A DNA stretch of 64,000 nucleotides from Verrucomicrobiota bacterium (lineage in GTDB: Bacteria > Verrucomicrobiota > Verrucomicrobiia > CAIQCK01), in contig JACRJX010000029.1 of the NCBI GenBank assembly GCA_016235595.1, positions 62,001-126,000 on the forward strand. Reading direction: 5' to 3'. Position numbers and translations under genes: made by a program. The notes under the pieces are model-generated. The model ran no database searches. It saw only the letters and a list, made by a program, of their open reading frames with translations, and was not told the DNA's origin. This document shows, piece by piece, positions 35,166 to 43,050 of the stretch. Numbering within the stretch: the stretch's first letter is position 1; every line of letters starts with the position of its first letter.

Positions 35166-36167
35166 TCAACGACTGACGGACAACTCCATCATCCGCCGAA
35201 ATTGCGGCGAGTCGGCTGGAAACCGCCGGCACGCGATGATCACAGCGTTCCAGATGTAGCGGTTGTTCCCGGCCGACCTTTGTCGTGCTTCCGGCCAATC
35301 CAAGGGATTGAGCCCGCTCTCGCGCGAAGCAGCGTCGTCCTGGCGATCCATCTCTTCGAGCAGCGCCTTGAGGAGCCGCGCGCCGTGGAAGATGTCGTCC
35401 TCGATGATCGGTTTATCCGAACCAAGATACTTGGCGGCGAACAAGTCTTGCGGCACATGAACTTTACCGACAGGGTCCGTCGCACGGGCGAGCGCCTGCC
35501 AGAACCGGCTCGCGCGGTAGCTGAGTTTGAACAGGCTTTCCAACTCCGCAGTGCTCGCAGGCAACGAGCTGGCCTCGCCCTCGCCCGCGCGCAGCAGGTC
35601 TTCCGACCACCGCGCGATGCCCTCGTAATACCACGGCGTTTTGAACAGCGTGTATCCGTTCTGGAAAACGTGAAACAGCTCGTGGGCCGGCGTGAGGTTA
35701 CGGGCTGTCAGCCTGGCGGAGAGGTCTATCGTCAGCACGGCAATTCCTTCGGGCGGATCGTTGTCCCGATGGTAGTTTACGATGGCATCACCGGCCATGC
35801 CGTTGCTGTCCGGCAAAGCCCAGACGTTCACATCCATGAACTTCACGCGGCCTTTGTAACGCAAGCTCTCGAAAGGATGCCGCAAGCCCAGCACTTCAAC
35901 GTAGCAACGCCGCGCCGTCAGGAGCTGGAGCGCGAGGTTTTGGATTCTATCCGGTACACCGTCGCCGTCGCTGTCTCGCTGGTTTTCGGCTGCCAGAGCG
36001 TCCTTGCCTGCCAGTGTGTAGTGGATGCGGAACTCTTCGAGAACGAAGCGCCTGTCCAACGCGGCGCGGTTTCGCTGCCACTCGGGCCGCTGCTGCACGC
36101 GTTCGACGCCAAGCGCGGACGCAGTCACAAGAGCGACGATGGCGATGCGGCAAAAGTTCCAGTTCAA
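35166..36167 (-). CDS. Secreted gluzincin-like metallopeptidase
   Basis: A 333-residue protein with a signal peptide (FCRIAIVALVTASALG). It has a calcium-loop-like DSDGDGVPDRIQ (65-76) and a zinc motif H162-E-L-F-H166 (LTPAHELFHVFQNGY), followed by WYYEGIARWSED with E182 as probable third zinc ligand. This is the layout of gluzincin peptidases of the MA clan. Substrates are unknown. The only plausible start is TTG at 36167, 11 bases after the DUF1080 stop and inside a 15-base sequence repeated at 37173. Weak initiation or a misplaced start is therefore possible. It is encoded between the DUF1080 and sulfatase genes on one strand. Confidence 0.7.
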   Translation of the reverse strand: MNWNFCRIAIVALVTASALGVERVQQRPEWQRNRAALDRRFVLEEFRIHYTLAGKDALAAENQRDSDGDGVPDRIQNLALQLLTARRCYVEVLGLRHPFESLRYKGRVKFMDVNVWALPDSNGMAGDAIVNYHRDNDPPEGIAVLTIDLSARLTARNLTPAHELFHVFQNGYTLFKTPWYYEGIARWSEDLLRAGEGEASSLPASTAELESLFKLSYRASRFWQALARATDPVGKVHVPQDLFAAKYLGSDKPIIEDDIFHGARLLKALLEEMDRQDDAASRESGLNPLDWPEARQRSAGNNRYIWNAVIIACRRFPADSPQFRRMMELSVSR

Positions 36168-36170
36168 CGG
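36156..36170. repeat. 15-base post-stop repeat, copy 1
   Basis: GTTCCAGTTCAACGG occurs here and at 37173-37187, in each case a few bases beyond the stop codon of a minus-strand gene (DUF1080 and the GH42-like gene). Here it contains the TTG start of the metallopeptidase-like gene; at the other site it encodes only a few codons. Confidence 0.55.
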
Positions 36171-36178
36171 GCGCGGTG

Positions 36179-36868
36179 TTACTTCAGTTCCTTGACGCGG
36201 AGGTTTCGGAAATAGACCTTTGCGCCGTAGTTGCCGTGCGCGTGGAGGCCAATGAAGCCTTTTTCGTAGAAGAGGCCGGGATGCTCGTGGCCATCAATTG
36301 GCTTCACCTTGTCGAAGTCGGCATCCACGATCACCACGCCGTTGAGCGTGACCTTCACGTGGCGGCCGTCGCAGACGATCTCTTCCTGGTTCCACTGGCC
36401 TGCGGGCTTGAGATGGCCTGGCTTGGCGGGCACGACGCCATAGAGCGAGCCGTGGTGCTGGTAATCCTTGAGCGCCGGCCAATCCTTGGGTTCCTTGCCC
36501 TTGAGCGGGATGCCGCGGTCGTAGTAGGGGTCGTCGAGAACCTGGACCTCCGTGCCCTCGATGTGCGGCTGCTTGCTGACCTTGGTGCGGATGCCGACGC
36601 CGTTGTTGCCACCTGGGTCGAGCTTGATCTCCAGCCGCAGGATGAAGTTCGCGAATTCCTTCGTCGTGAAGATGTGAATCTTGCCGGTCTCCTTGCAGAT
36701 GAGCTCGCCGTTCTCGACACAATAGCTGCTGGTGTCACCGCCGATGCCCTGCCAACCGTCGAGGTTTTTGCCGTTAAAGATCGGCACGAAGCCTTCTTCG
36801 TCAGCGAACGCGGTGGTCGTGGCGAAACAAAGTGCGGCAGCAAGGATGAGGATGGAGTTTTTGTTCAT
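36179..36868 (-). CDS. DUF1080 (3-keto-disaccharide hydrolase-type) protein
   Basis: A 229-residue secreted protein (signal 1-22, cleavage after AFA). It starts FVPIFNGKNLDGWQGIGGDT and continues with FANFILRLEIKLDPGGNNGV, GIRT, GTEVQVLDD, YDRGIPLKGKEPKDWPALKD and HEHPGLFYEKGFIGLHAHG. This is the concanavalin-like DUF1080 fold, some members of which hydrolyse 3-keto-glycosides. ATG 36868 gives the signal peptide. A 34-codon frame preceded by GGAG (36865-36969) overlaps this start as ATGA. Its leader combines repeats A and B. The metallopeptidase-like gene follows after 11 bases. Confidence 0.92.
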   Translation of the reverse strand: MNKNSILILAAALCFATTTAFADEEGFVPIFNGKNLDGWQGIGGDTSSYCVENGELICKETGKIHIFTTKEFANFILRLEIKLDPGGNNGVGIRTKVSKQPHIEGTEVQVLDDPYYDRGIPLKGKEPKDWPALKDYQHHGSLYGVVPAKPGHLKPAGQWNQEEIVCDGRHVKVTLNGVVIVDADFDKVKPIDGHEHPGLFYEKGFIGLHAHGNYGAKVYFRNLRVKELK

Positions 36869-36931
36869 GACTCGAATGTTCCTTTGTGTTGACAAAGTTC
36901 TACTTCGTCCCGGCCAACAAGCAAGCCTGCG
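36869..36931 (-). repeat. Leader repeat A, copy 2
   Basis: Cores CAAAGTTCTAC (36893-36903) and CAAGCAAGCCTGCG (36918-36931) lie 14 bases apart, as in copy 1 upstream of the first sulfatase. This is the proximal part of the leader of the DUF1080 gene. Confidence 0.65.
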
Positions 36932-36961
36932 GTTGCACTCTCGCTCACTCCATTGCGGCAG

Positions 36962-37035
36962 CGAATCATAATTCTCCTGTGTAGCGACCGCAGTTCGATT
37001 AAAGCACACGGGGCAGTCGCCCCACAACAGCCATT
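36962..37035 (-). repeat. Leader repeat B, copy 2
   Basis: A gapless match to the leader of the second sulfatase (35091-35164). It carries GGAG and an ATG at 36969 that opens a 34-codon frame running into the DUF1080 start. The stretch 36869-37193 is the only gap over 300 bases; it holds leader copies A2 and B2, the 29-base inverted repeat and the second post-stop repeat, with nothing else recognised. Confidence 0.6.
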
Positions 37036-37070
37036 CCCGGTTCATGTTGCCAGTCGCGCAGTCTTGCCGG

Positions 37071-37162
37071 GAATGTGGGAGGGGCCTCAGTGCCCCGACA
37101 ACAACCGTGGAGTTATTGATTCGCCTGCCCGGAGTCGGGGCGCTAAGGCCCCTCCCACATTC
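37071..37162. repeat. 29-base inverted repeat (REP-like palindrome)
   Basis: Left arm 37071-37099 begins GAATGTGGGAGGGGCC; right arm 37134-37162 ends GGCCCCTCCCACATTC. The arms are reverse complements with two mismatches, both transitions, and are separated by 34 bases. The compensated, GC-rich form resembles REP palindromes. The IS200-like transposase gene at 39.3 kb carries different flanking repeats, so a direct link is not shown. Confidence 0.7.
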
Positions 37163-37172
37163 AAAACGCAAG

Positions 37173-37187
37173 GTTCCAGTTCAACGG
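37173..37187. repeat. 15-base post-stop repeat, copy 2
   Basis: Identical to 36156-36170 (GTTCCAGTTCAACGG). It lies just beyond the stop codon of the GH42-like gene and next to the 29-base inverted repeat. Confidence 0.55.
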
Positions 37188-37193
37188 TCGTGT

Positions 37194-39110
37194 TCACTCC
37201 ATTGCCACGACGGCGATCTCGTACACACCGACGGTGGGCACGGTGAACGTCACGAAACCCGCGTCTTGTTTGAAAGACACCGTGATGTCGGCAGTGTGCT
37301 CCGGGCTGGCAAGCGTGACTGACTTGGCGGTGCGTCCCTTTGGCAGCGCGACGCGAACGGCGATGTCTTTCACCGGGTTGTCGGTGCGGTAGTTCACCAG
37401 ATGGACCATGCGGCGAGTGGGCTGCTCGGTCAGTTCCGCGCAGAGGGCTTTCGAGTCGCATGTGATCGAGAGGGAGAGTTGCCCGCCACACGTGCGGCGG
37501 ATGGCGTCGAGCCAGTCGCCTTTTTCGTCCACGCGCACGACGCGCTCTTGCGGCAGGTCGTCGAGCGCAGGCTGCTTGCGAGGGAACATCCATTCGTTGT
37601 GCGTTGCCAGCGGGCCGATGATGCAGAGCCGACCGCCTTTCGCGACGTAACGGCGAATCGCCTTCACTTGCGCGTCCGAGAGCGCGACGCAGCCCGGCAT
37701 GATGAGCGCGGGCCAGCGCGAGAGTTCGTCGAGTTGCTGGTCGAACACCAACTGGAAGGCGCAGCGGTTGGCGATGAGTTTGTCTTCGACATCGCCGGTG
37801 AGCCTCGCCGTTTGCCGCGGGCCAAACTGCATCGAGGGATGACTCCGGAACACACCGACATCGGCCACAACCTTCGCGTCGCGCAGCAGGTCGTGACGCT
37901 GGTGGTAGAACTTCACGAACGGCAGCAGCGTCGGCGACATCGGCCGTTCGTTACCGGGATATTCCCAAAGCTGGTCGTATTCGAACCAGCAGATGCAGCC
38001 GAAGCAATCGAGGTTGAAGGCCATGGACTCGGCGGCTTCGAGCGTGTTGATCGTGTAGACGAACGCCGAGTTGTTCAGGCCGCGCGCCGCCTTGAAGGTG
38101 CGGATGCGTGTGGTGAGCGTGTCCTTGACGAATCCGGGATGGCGGCCTTCGTCCCAAAAAGCCTCGCCGCCGCGCAACAACCGCCCGTGGTCCACCGACC
38201 ATCGGATCGTCGGACTGATGCCGGCCGGATTGGTTTCCATGAGGACGTCTGGCCGCAGCTTGCGCGCGTAGCGGGTCATCGAGTGGAACGAATCGGAGAT
38301 GGACTGGCTGCAAAAGTCCGCCCACGCGCGACCGAGGAGGTTGGTGCAGGCGCGGTCGGTCGGCGGCGTTATCGCGCCGATGTCGGTGATGCCGTTCTCC
38401 TTCAGCAACGACGCGGGAAACGTCTTGCGCAGATACTGGCGGAATCGCGCGACCGAGTTCGCGTCGTGGCCGGGGCCGATGACGTAGTTGTCGAAGTGAA
38501 CGAGATCGGTGCGCATGTCCTCGACGGCGAACCGCACGATCTTCCGGTAGAACGCCTCCGCGTCGGGATGATTGCGGTTCCAATAATAACGGTAGCCGGC
38601 TTTGCCATACGTGACCGGCGTGCCGTCGGGGTTGAGCACGACCCAGTCCTTGGCCTGCGGCATCTCCTTGAAGAACAACTCCCAGATGAATGCGCCGCTG
38701 TAGGTGTAACAACCCACGCGCAGGCCGGCGTCGTGGCAGAGCTTGGCGAACTTCACCGCGTCGGCCATGCTCTCGCGTTCCGCCTCCAACCCGCCGCCTT
38801 TGTAGCAGTGCATCATCACAAAGTTCACGCCGAGCGCCTTCAGCTTCGCCACCATCTCCGGGCCGTGCTCGCGTTCGTAAGCCGCCCGCTGCTCCGCCGT
38901 CGGCGTGTAGCCCTCCGCGCCGTCGCGCCGCACACGGAACAACAGCGGTTCCCAACTTCCCGCCATCACAATTCCGTCCCGCCGCAGCCATTCCGGGCGT
39001 TTGTCGCCCCGCAGCGTGAGCAACGGTGTGTCAGCGGCGAAGGCGGGAAAACTTGCTGCCGACAAAGTGAAGGCGAGCACCATGGCAATTCTTATCATCT
39101 TGGTTTTCAT
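37194..39110 (-). CDS. Secreted GH42/alpha-amylase-like TIM-barrel protein
   Basis: A 638-residue protein with a signal peptide (MIRIAMVLAFTLSAASFPAF). A TIM barrel follows: VAKLKALGVNFVMMHCYKGG, CHDAGLRVGCYTYSGAFIWE and MRTDLVHFDNYVIGPGHDAN, with PDVLMETNPAGISPTIRWS. Then comes a beta-galactosidase-trimerisation-like domain (ALIMPGCVALSDAQVKAIRR, YVAKGGRLCIIGP) and a C-terminal beta-sandwich. The layout recalls GH42 and related families, but catalytic acids were not assigned firmly; candidates are D and E in HFDN and METN. It probably hydrolyses an oligosaccharide. The gene is followed by a REP-like repeat and the DUF1080 gene on the same strand. Confidence 0.72.
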   Translation of the reverse strand: MKTKMIRIAMVLAFTLSAASFPAFAADTPLLTLRGDKRPEWLRRDGIVMAGSWEPLLFRVRRDGAEGYTPTAEQRAAYEREHGPEMVAKLKALGVNFVMMHCYKGGGLEAERESMADAVKFAKLCHDAGLRVGCYTYSGAFIWELFFKEMPQAKDWVVLNPDGTPVTYGKAGYRYYWNRNHPDAEAFYRKIVRFAVEDMRTDLVHFDNYVIGPGHDANSVARFRQYLRKTFPASLLKENGITDIGAITPPTDRACTNLLGRAWADFCSQSISDSFHSMTRYARKLRPDVLMETNPAGISPTIRWSVDHGRLLRGGEAFWDEGRHPGFVKDTLTTRIRTFKAARGLNNSAFVYTINTLEAAESMAFNLDCFGCICWFEYDQLWEYPGNERPMSPTLLPFVKFYHQRHDLLRDAKVVADVGVFRSHPSMQFGPRQTARLTGDVEDKLIANRCAFQLVFDQQLDELSRWPALIMPGCVALSDAQVKAIRRYVAKGGRLCIIGPLATHNEWMFPRKQPALDDLPQERVVRVDEKGDWLDAIRRTCGGQLSLSITCDSKALCAELTEQPTRRMVHLVNYRTDNPVKDIAVRVALPKGRTAKSVTLASPEHTADITVSFKQDAGFVTFTVPTVGVYEIAVVAME

Positions 39111-39180
39111 GATCGCATCCTTATCAAATGACCGAGCACTTCGTCCCGCAGAGCCGAACGCGAGCCAAATGCTCGGCTTC

Positions 39181-39266
39181 GCCCCGTAGGGGCGATCTGA
39201 GAATAGCCCGGCGTTTCAACGCCGGGAACGTGATAACAAAATCCACAGAGTCCCGTAGGGACGATT
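39181..39266. repeat. REP-like element, left copy (inverted to the right copy)
   Basis: It contains three palindromes: GCCCCGTAGGGGC at its left end, CCCGGCGTTTCAACGCCGGG (39207-39226) and GTCCCGTAGGGAC (39250-39262). It lies 3' of the transposase gene. The reverse complement closely matches the element at 39748-39835 in order and sequence. Confidence 0.8.
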
Positions 39267-39271
39267 GATCT

Positions 39272-39724
39272 TCATCCCCAAACATAACGTTCATCCCATT
39301 CGATGCCATGCTTCTCCATGAGCGCGCGATACTCGTCTTGAAACGACTGCTTGGCGTGGTGTGTTGCTTGGCCGTTGATGTAGGCGACTGTATCGTTCAC
39401 CCGCGACTTGCTGACGCTGAACGCGCCGTAGCCTTCCTGCCATGCAAAAGACCCCTGTTCGGGAAAAGTGTCGTGGACCCATTTCGATGAACCGCCTTTG
39501 ATGAGTTGCACGGCCTTTGCGACCGCCATCGTCGCGGGCAACGACAACAACACGTGGATGTGATCGCTCGTCCCGCCGACGGCAATGGCCTTCATATCGT
39601 TCTCGCGTGCGATGCCGCCAATGTACGCCCAGAGCCGTTCGCGAAGATCATCGCTGATCTGCTGGCGACGTTCCTTCGTGCTGAAGACGCAATGCACGAA
39701 ACACGCGATGTAGGAATTGGCCAT
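39272..39724 (-). mobile_element. IS200-like REP-associated tyrosine transposase
   Basis: A 150-residue Y1 transposase of typical length. It begins NSYIACFVHCVFSTKERRQQ, carries the HUH-type metal motif H55-I-H57 (GGTSDHIHVLLSLP) and has the FSVSKSRVNDTVAYINGQ segment with Y115 as probable nucleophile, followed by HHAKQSF. The core (W at 82, FAWQEGYGAFSVS) fits the IS200/Y1 family. The gene is bracketed by an inverted pair of REP-like elements of about 88 bases, the arrangement seen with REP-associated tyrosine transposases. No frameshift is visible, so it may be active. Confidence 0.9.
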
Positions 39725-39747
39725 AAGCGTTTGAGATGTTCCGTTCA

Positions 39748-39835
39748 GTCGTCCCTACGGGACTCCATTGATTTCGTTTCACGTTACCCGGCGTTAAAAC
39801 GCCGGGCTATTCTCATGCCGTCCCTCTGGGACGGC
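39748..39835. repeat. REP-like element, right copy (inverted to the left copy)
   Basis: It contains GTCCCTACGGGAC, CCCGGCGTTAAAACGCCGGG (39787-39806) and GTCCCTCTGGGAC near its right end. In reverse orientation the order and sequence match 39181-39266, with some variation in the loop of the main palindrome and in one terminal hairpin. Confidence 0.8.
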
Positions 39836-39849
39836 CGGTTCGTTCATCT

Positions 39850-40287
39850 TCATGTGGGGTTACGAACCACGCCATGAAGTCTCTCTCGCAAAACTCGCAG
39901 TGTCTCTCTGTATTTCTGGGGTTCTTCGGCACTCCGAAAAGCCTCGTTGCATGCGGCCCCGAGCGGCACGATGGAGTTCTTCTTTAGCCTGCCCAGCCAG
40001 TCAAATTCACCCAGCAACTCGCCTTCCGCCAACCCGATGCTGAGAGTGGCAAATCGTGAATCGGAGTCACGCAATGCCCCGGCTTGGGTAATAAGTGATT
40101 CGACCGCAACAAGCGCCTGTGGCGAGGTCAAGAAGTACGCAACCACTCCCAAGTGTGTGAAACTCCTCGCGTCTGGCATCGATGAATCCACGAGCTGCAA
40201 GAGAAGTGGCAGTGTGTGCTCGTTGTAGCCCCATGAGTTCGAATCACTCAGGCTGACTACAATGAATCTTTTAATCTTTGCGCTCAC
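39850..40287 (-). CDS. Hypothetical protein
   Basis: A 145-residue protein from GTG 40287; GTG 40329 would overlap the carbon-nitrogen hydrolase by 17 bases. It opens SAKIKRFIVVSLSDSNSWGY and continues with TLPLLLQLVDSSMPDARSFT, ALVAVESLITQAGALRDSDS and GLAEGELLGEFDWLGRLKKN. No family was recognised and no signal or membrane segment is clear. It lies beside the REP-flanked transposase, so it may be a genomic passenger. Confidence is limited by the lack of a strong start. Confidence 0.45.
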   Translation of the reverse strand: MSAKIKRFIVVSLSDSNSWGYNEHTLPLLLQLVDSSMPDARSFTHLGVVAYFLTSPQALVAVESLITQAGALRDSDSRFATLSIGLAEGELLGEFDWLGRLKKNSIVPLGAACNEAFRSAEEPQKYRETLRVLRERLHGVVRNPT

Positions 40288-40312
40288 AAAGTGCCAAATA
40301 ACTCGTCCTGCG

Positions 40313-41158
40313 CTAAGCGCGCGTTCCACTTCTCGCTCGTTGAATCTGCCTCCGGCACGCCGCGAGCATTGCGCGCCAGTGCGGGCGCAGGAACGCTGGT
40401 TGTTGTAGGGCGTCGCGGGCGTATTTGCGGCCGGCTTGCGCGAGGTCGAGCGTCGCCTCAATGCGCATCTCGTCACGGTTGTTCGCCAGCGCGAGCACGC
40501 GCGTGTCCGCCGCCACGATCTTCGAGTCGCCTGCGGACCAGAATCCGCCGCCCTGTGGGCCGACGGTGTTGGCGAAGACGTAGCACACCTGATTCTCGAA
40601 CGCCCGGGCGACGATGCCGTCCCGGCCGCCGCGCTTGGCCTTCGACACGGCGAGTCGGTCCAGCCCGGCGTTCGGATGAAACAGGACCTGCGCACCCATC
40701 ATCACCGGCAGGCGGACCAGTTCGGGATAGCGCCGCTCGTGGCAAATGATCGCGGTGCACGGCACGCTATCGAGCCGGAAGAAGGCCAGCACGTTGCCCG
40801 GCGCGAAGAACTTCGCGTCACCAGGCGTAAGTTGAATCTTGTGGTAGCGAAACACCTCGCGCCCGCGCCGATCGAACACGAGCAGCGAGTTGAACCATCG
40901 GCCCCGGGCGCGCGTCGGCGAGCCGACCAACACGTTGCAGCGATGCTTGCGCGCCGCGCCAGCGACGGCCCGCAGACCCGCTTCAACCGCCGCAGGATCC
41001 AGTTCGTGGAAGTTGATGTTGTAGCCGGTGACGGCAGTTTCCGGGAACAGGATGGCGTCGCCGCCCGCCTGCGCAAACTCGCGGATGTGCTGCTCGATAA
41101 ACGCGACGTTTTCCGGAATCGTGCGCCGGAACTTCATCTGCACCGTGGCGACTTTCAT
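40313..41158 (-). CDS. Carbon-nitrogen hydrolase (nitrilase superfamily)
   Basis: A 281-residue cytoplasmic enzyme from ATG 41158; ATG 41170 adds four residues. The catalytic triad is visible: E40 in ILFPETAVTGYN, K107 in RYHKIQLTPGD and C139 in TAIICHERRYPELVR. Family members hydrolyse amides, nitriles or carbamoyl compounds. The sequence motif HERRYPE is close to N-carbamoyl or omega-amidase-type members, but the substrate is not decided. It follows the exported DUF1284 gene with a gap of about ten bases, suggesting one transcript. Confidence 0.9.
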   Translation of the reverse strand: MKVATVQMKFRRTIPENVAFIEQHIREFAQAGGDAILFPETAVTGYNINFHELDPAAVEAGLRAVAGAARKHRCNVLVGSPTRARGRWFNSLLVFDRRGREVFRYHKIQLTPGDAKFFAPGNVLAFFRLDSVPCTAIICHERRYPELVRLPVMMGAQVLFHPNAGLDRLAVSKAKRGGRDGIVARAFENQVCYVFANTVGPQGGGFWSAGDSKIVAADTRVLALANNRDEMRIEATLDLAQAGRKYARDALQQPAFLRPHWRAMLAACRRQIQRARSGTRA

Positions 41159-41171
41159 GTTCGTTCTCACG

Positions 41172-41762
41172 TCAGGAATGCGGCCCGGAGAGGGCTTTAA
41201 CCGCCGCCTCGATCTTCGGCTCGTAGGTTTCCTTGCATTTGTTTACCAGCCGGCAGGCGACGCAGACCTCTTCGGCGAAAACTTTCTTGGTCACCTTGGT
41301 CTTGATCAAGCGATAGAGTTCGTCGGCGCTCATCGTGTCGCCAGGCTTCATGCCCAGCACGCGAATGGCGTTCTTGTCGGAGGTCATCGAGTTCTCGTTG
41401 TCCTGCGGATGCGTTGTCAGACTTCTTTTGCAGTGCGCTTTCGCGCGGTCCCACCACTCGCACGGCGCGCAGATGTCGTCCACGCCAATGACGACCTTGA
41501 TCTGCGCCTTGGGGTTGGCCCTGATCTTTTGCGCCACGGGACCGAGCGTCTTGTGGCTGGACTTGCCGGTTCCCAGCGCATCGAGCATGTCGAAGAGGTG
41601 ATGGCCGCGGATGACGATTGTTTGCGAGGGGTCGGCGGCGCGCGCGGCGCAGCCGAAATCAAGCGGGCAGAGCACTGCGGCTCCGGTTAGCGCGGAGGCT
41701 GCCTTGATAAAATCACGGCGGGTGGTGGAGAGTTTCGCGGGACGGTCATCTGCGGTTTTCAT
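41172..41762 (-). CDS. DUF1284 protein with Tat signal
   Basis: A 196-residue protein with a twin-arginine signal (TTRRDFIKAASALTG). The DUF1284 domain follows: IVIRGHHLFDMLDALGTGKS, IKVVIGVDDICAPCEWWDRA and AHC, then MTSDKNAIRVLGMKPGDTMS and a late CVACRLVNKC. The RGHHL and DDICxPC cysteines suggest metal or iron-sulfur binding. DUF1284 proteins are usually seen as cytoplasmic, so the Tat signal is notable and fits export after cofactor insertion. It is paired with the carbon-nitrogen hydrolase gene. Confidence 0.85.
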   Translation of the reverse strand: MKTADDRPAKLSTTRRDFIKAASALTGAAVLCPLDFGCAARAADPSQTIVIRGHHLFDMLDALGTGKSSHKTLGPVAQKIRANPKAQIKVVIGVDDICAPCEWWDRAKAHCKRSLTTHPQDNENSMTSDKNAIRVLGMKPGDTMSADELYRLIKTKVTKKVFAEEVCVACRLVNKCKETYEPKIEAAVKALSGPHS

Positions 41763-41957
41763 GGTGACTCCGAGGTTTGTGGCTTCCTGCTCTGAAACCG
41801 AACATGCGTATTCTGGCCGAGGAGGATGCGGGCGTCAATCGCCGGCTGAAGTGATTGTTTCTTGCGTTGACGGGCTGTGGGAGTGGCGTAGGATGCGCGA
41901 CAGCAGGTTATGGACGTTTCCCGAAGGTTCCCGGATAGACTCCAAGGATAATATCTT

Positions 41958-42950
41958 ATGCAAAAAACTCTTCTCAGCATGGCGACAATGCTCATCGCCA
42001 CCACCCTTATGTGCAGCGTGTCTCTGGCCGCCGAGCCGTCGCGTCAAGCTGCGCGGCAAAAGAAACTCAACGTCCTGTTCATCGGCAACAGCTTCACCGC
42101 GTGCCATAACCTGGCGCAGGTCGTCAAGGCCATGGCCGAAGCCGGCGACCCGTCCCTTTGCTTCGACGTGACGACGGTCATCTACGGCGGGCGACGACTG
42201 GTGGATCACTGGCGTTTGGGCACCCCGAATTTCGTGCGGATTGCGGAGCTGACCGCTGCGGAAGAGCAAGCGACGATCAAATCGCTGGAGGAAATGGTCG
42301 CCAAAGACCCCAAGGATAAGTACGCCGTCGCCGCGCTGGCCCGTCACCGCAGCTTGAGCAAGTCCCTTGAGAGCATGCGCAAGAAATGGGACATCGTCGT
42401 GCTTCAGTCTTACCGCGACGACCTGGCGGGAGAGAAGTCGCTGTACGTTGAGTACGCACCGAAGTATGCCGAACTGATCAAGGCCCAGGGTGGGCGTGTG
42501 GTCCTGTACGAGACAACGCCCACCACCCAGAACAGCAAGCCGCTGACGTCTCCGCCCGATTCGGCCGTGGTGACCGCGAAGGCCAAGGTCATCGCCAGCC
42601 TGGCCAAACGCATCGACGCCACGGTCGTGCCCATGTCGATGGTAGCCTTGCGGTGCCAGACGGTCCGGCCGGACCTGGCGTTGCGTTACGTCAGCGACGG
42701 CCATCTGAACCAGACGATGGGCTATCTGACCGCGTGCACGTTCTATGCGGCCTTGTTCAACCGCAGCCCCGAGGGCCTGCCCATCGATACGGTGAACGAC
42801 AACCGCACCAAGGATGGCAAGCCAGCCCAGGACCCTGACGGAGGGCCGCTCAAGCGGACTTTCCCGGCCAAAGACCGTGCCGATCTCCAACGGATCGCCT
42901 GGGAAGGTCTCAAGCAGTTCCAGCAACTCGCCGCGTCTATCGGTCAGTAG
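41958..42950 (+). CDS. Secreted SGNH-hydrolase-like protein
   Basis: A 330-residue protein with a signal peptide (about 1-25). Block I reads VLFIGNSFTACHN, with S45 as likely nucleophile, and the late pair D247-x-H249 (YVSDGHLNQ) completes an SGNH triad. The middle contains WDIVVLQSYRDDLAGEKSLY, resembling block III in which the Gly-x-Asn is replaced. This fits DUF4886-type esterase-like proteins. Probable role: deacetylation of a glycan or other ester; substrate unknown. It is convergent with the GDSL gene across a strong terminator. Confidence 0.8.
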   Translation: MQKTLLSMATMLIATTLMCSVSLAAEPSRQAARQKKLNVLFIGNSFTACHNLAQVVKAMAEAGDPSLCFDVTTVIYGGRRLVDHWRLGTPNFVRIAELTAAEEQATIKSLEEMVAKDPKDKYAVAALARHRSLSKSLESMRKKWDIVVLQSYRDDLAGEKSLYVEYAPKYAELIKAQGGRVVLYETTPTTQNSKPLTSPPDSAVVTAKAKVIASLAKRIDATVVPMSMVALRCQTVRPDLALRYVSDGHLNQTMGYLTACTFYAALFNRSPEGLPIDTVNDNRTKDGKPAQDPDGGPLKRTFPAKDRADLQRIAWEGLKQFQQLAASIGQ

Positions 42951-43050
42951 TAAGCACCGGTGGCCGAACGCTGGAAGGCGGGTGTCGCGGCGAGAGCAGC
43001 CCGGCGTAGGGTTTGCCCCCGCGAAGAATGAGCGAACCGGGCGACACAAA

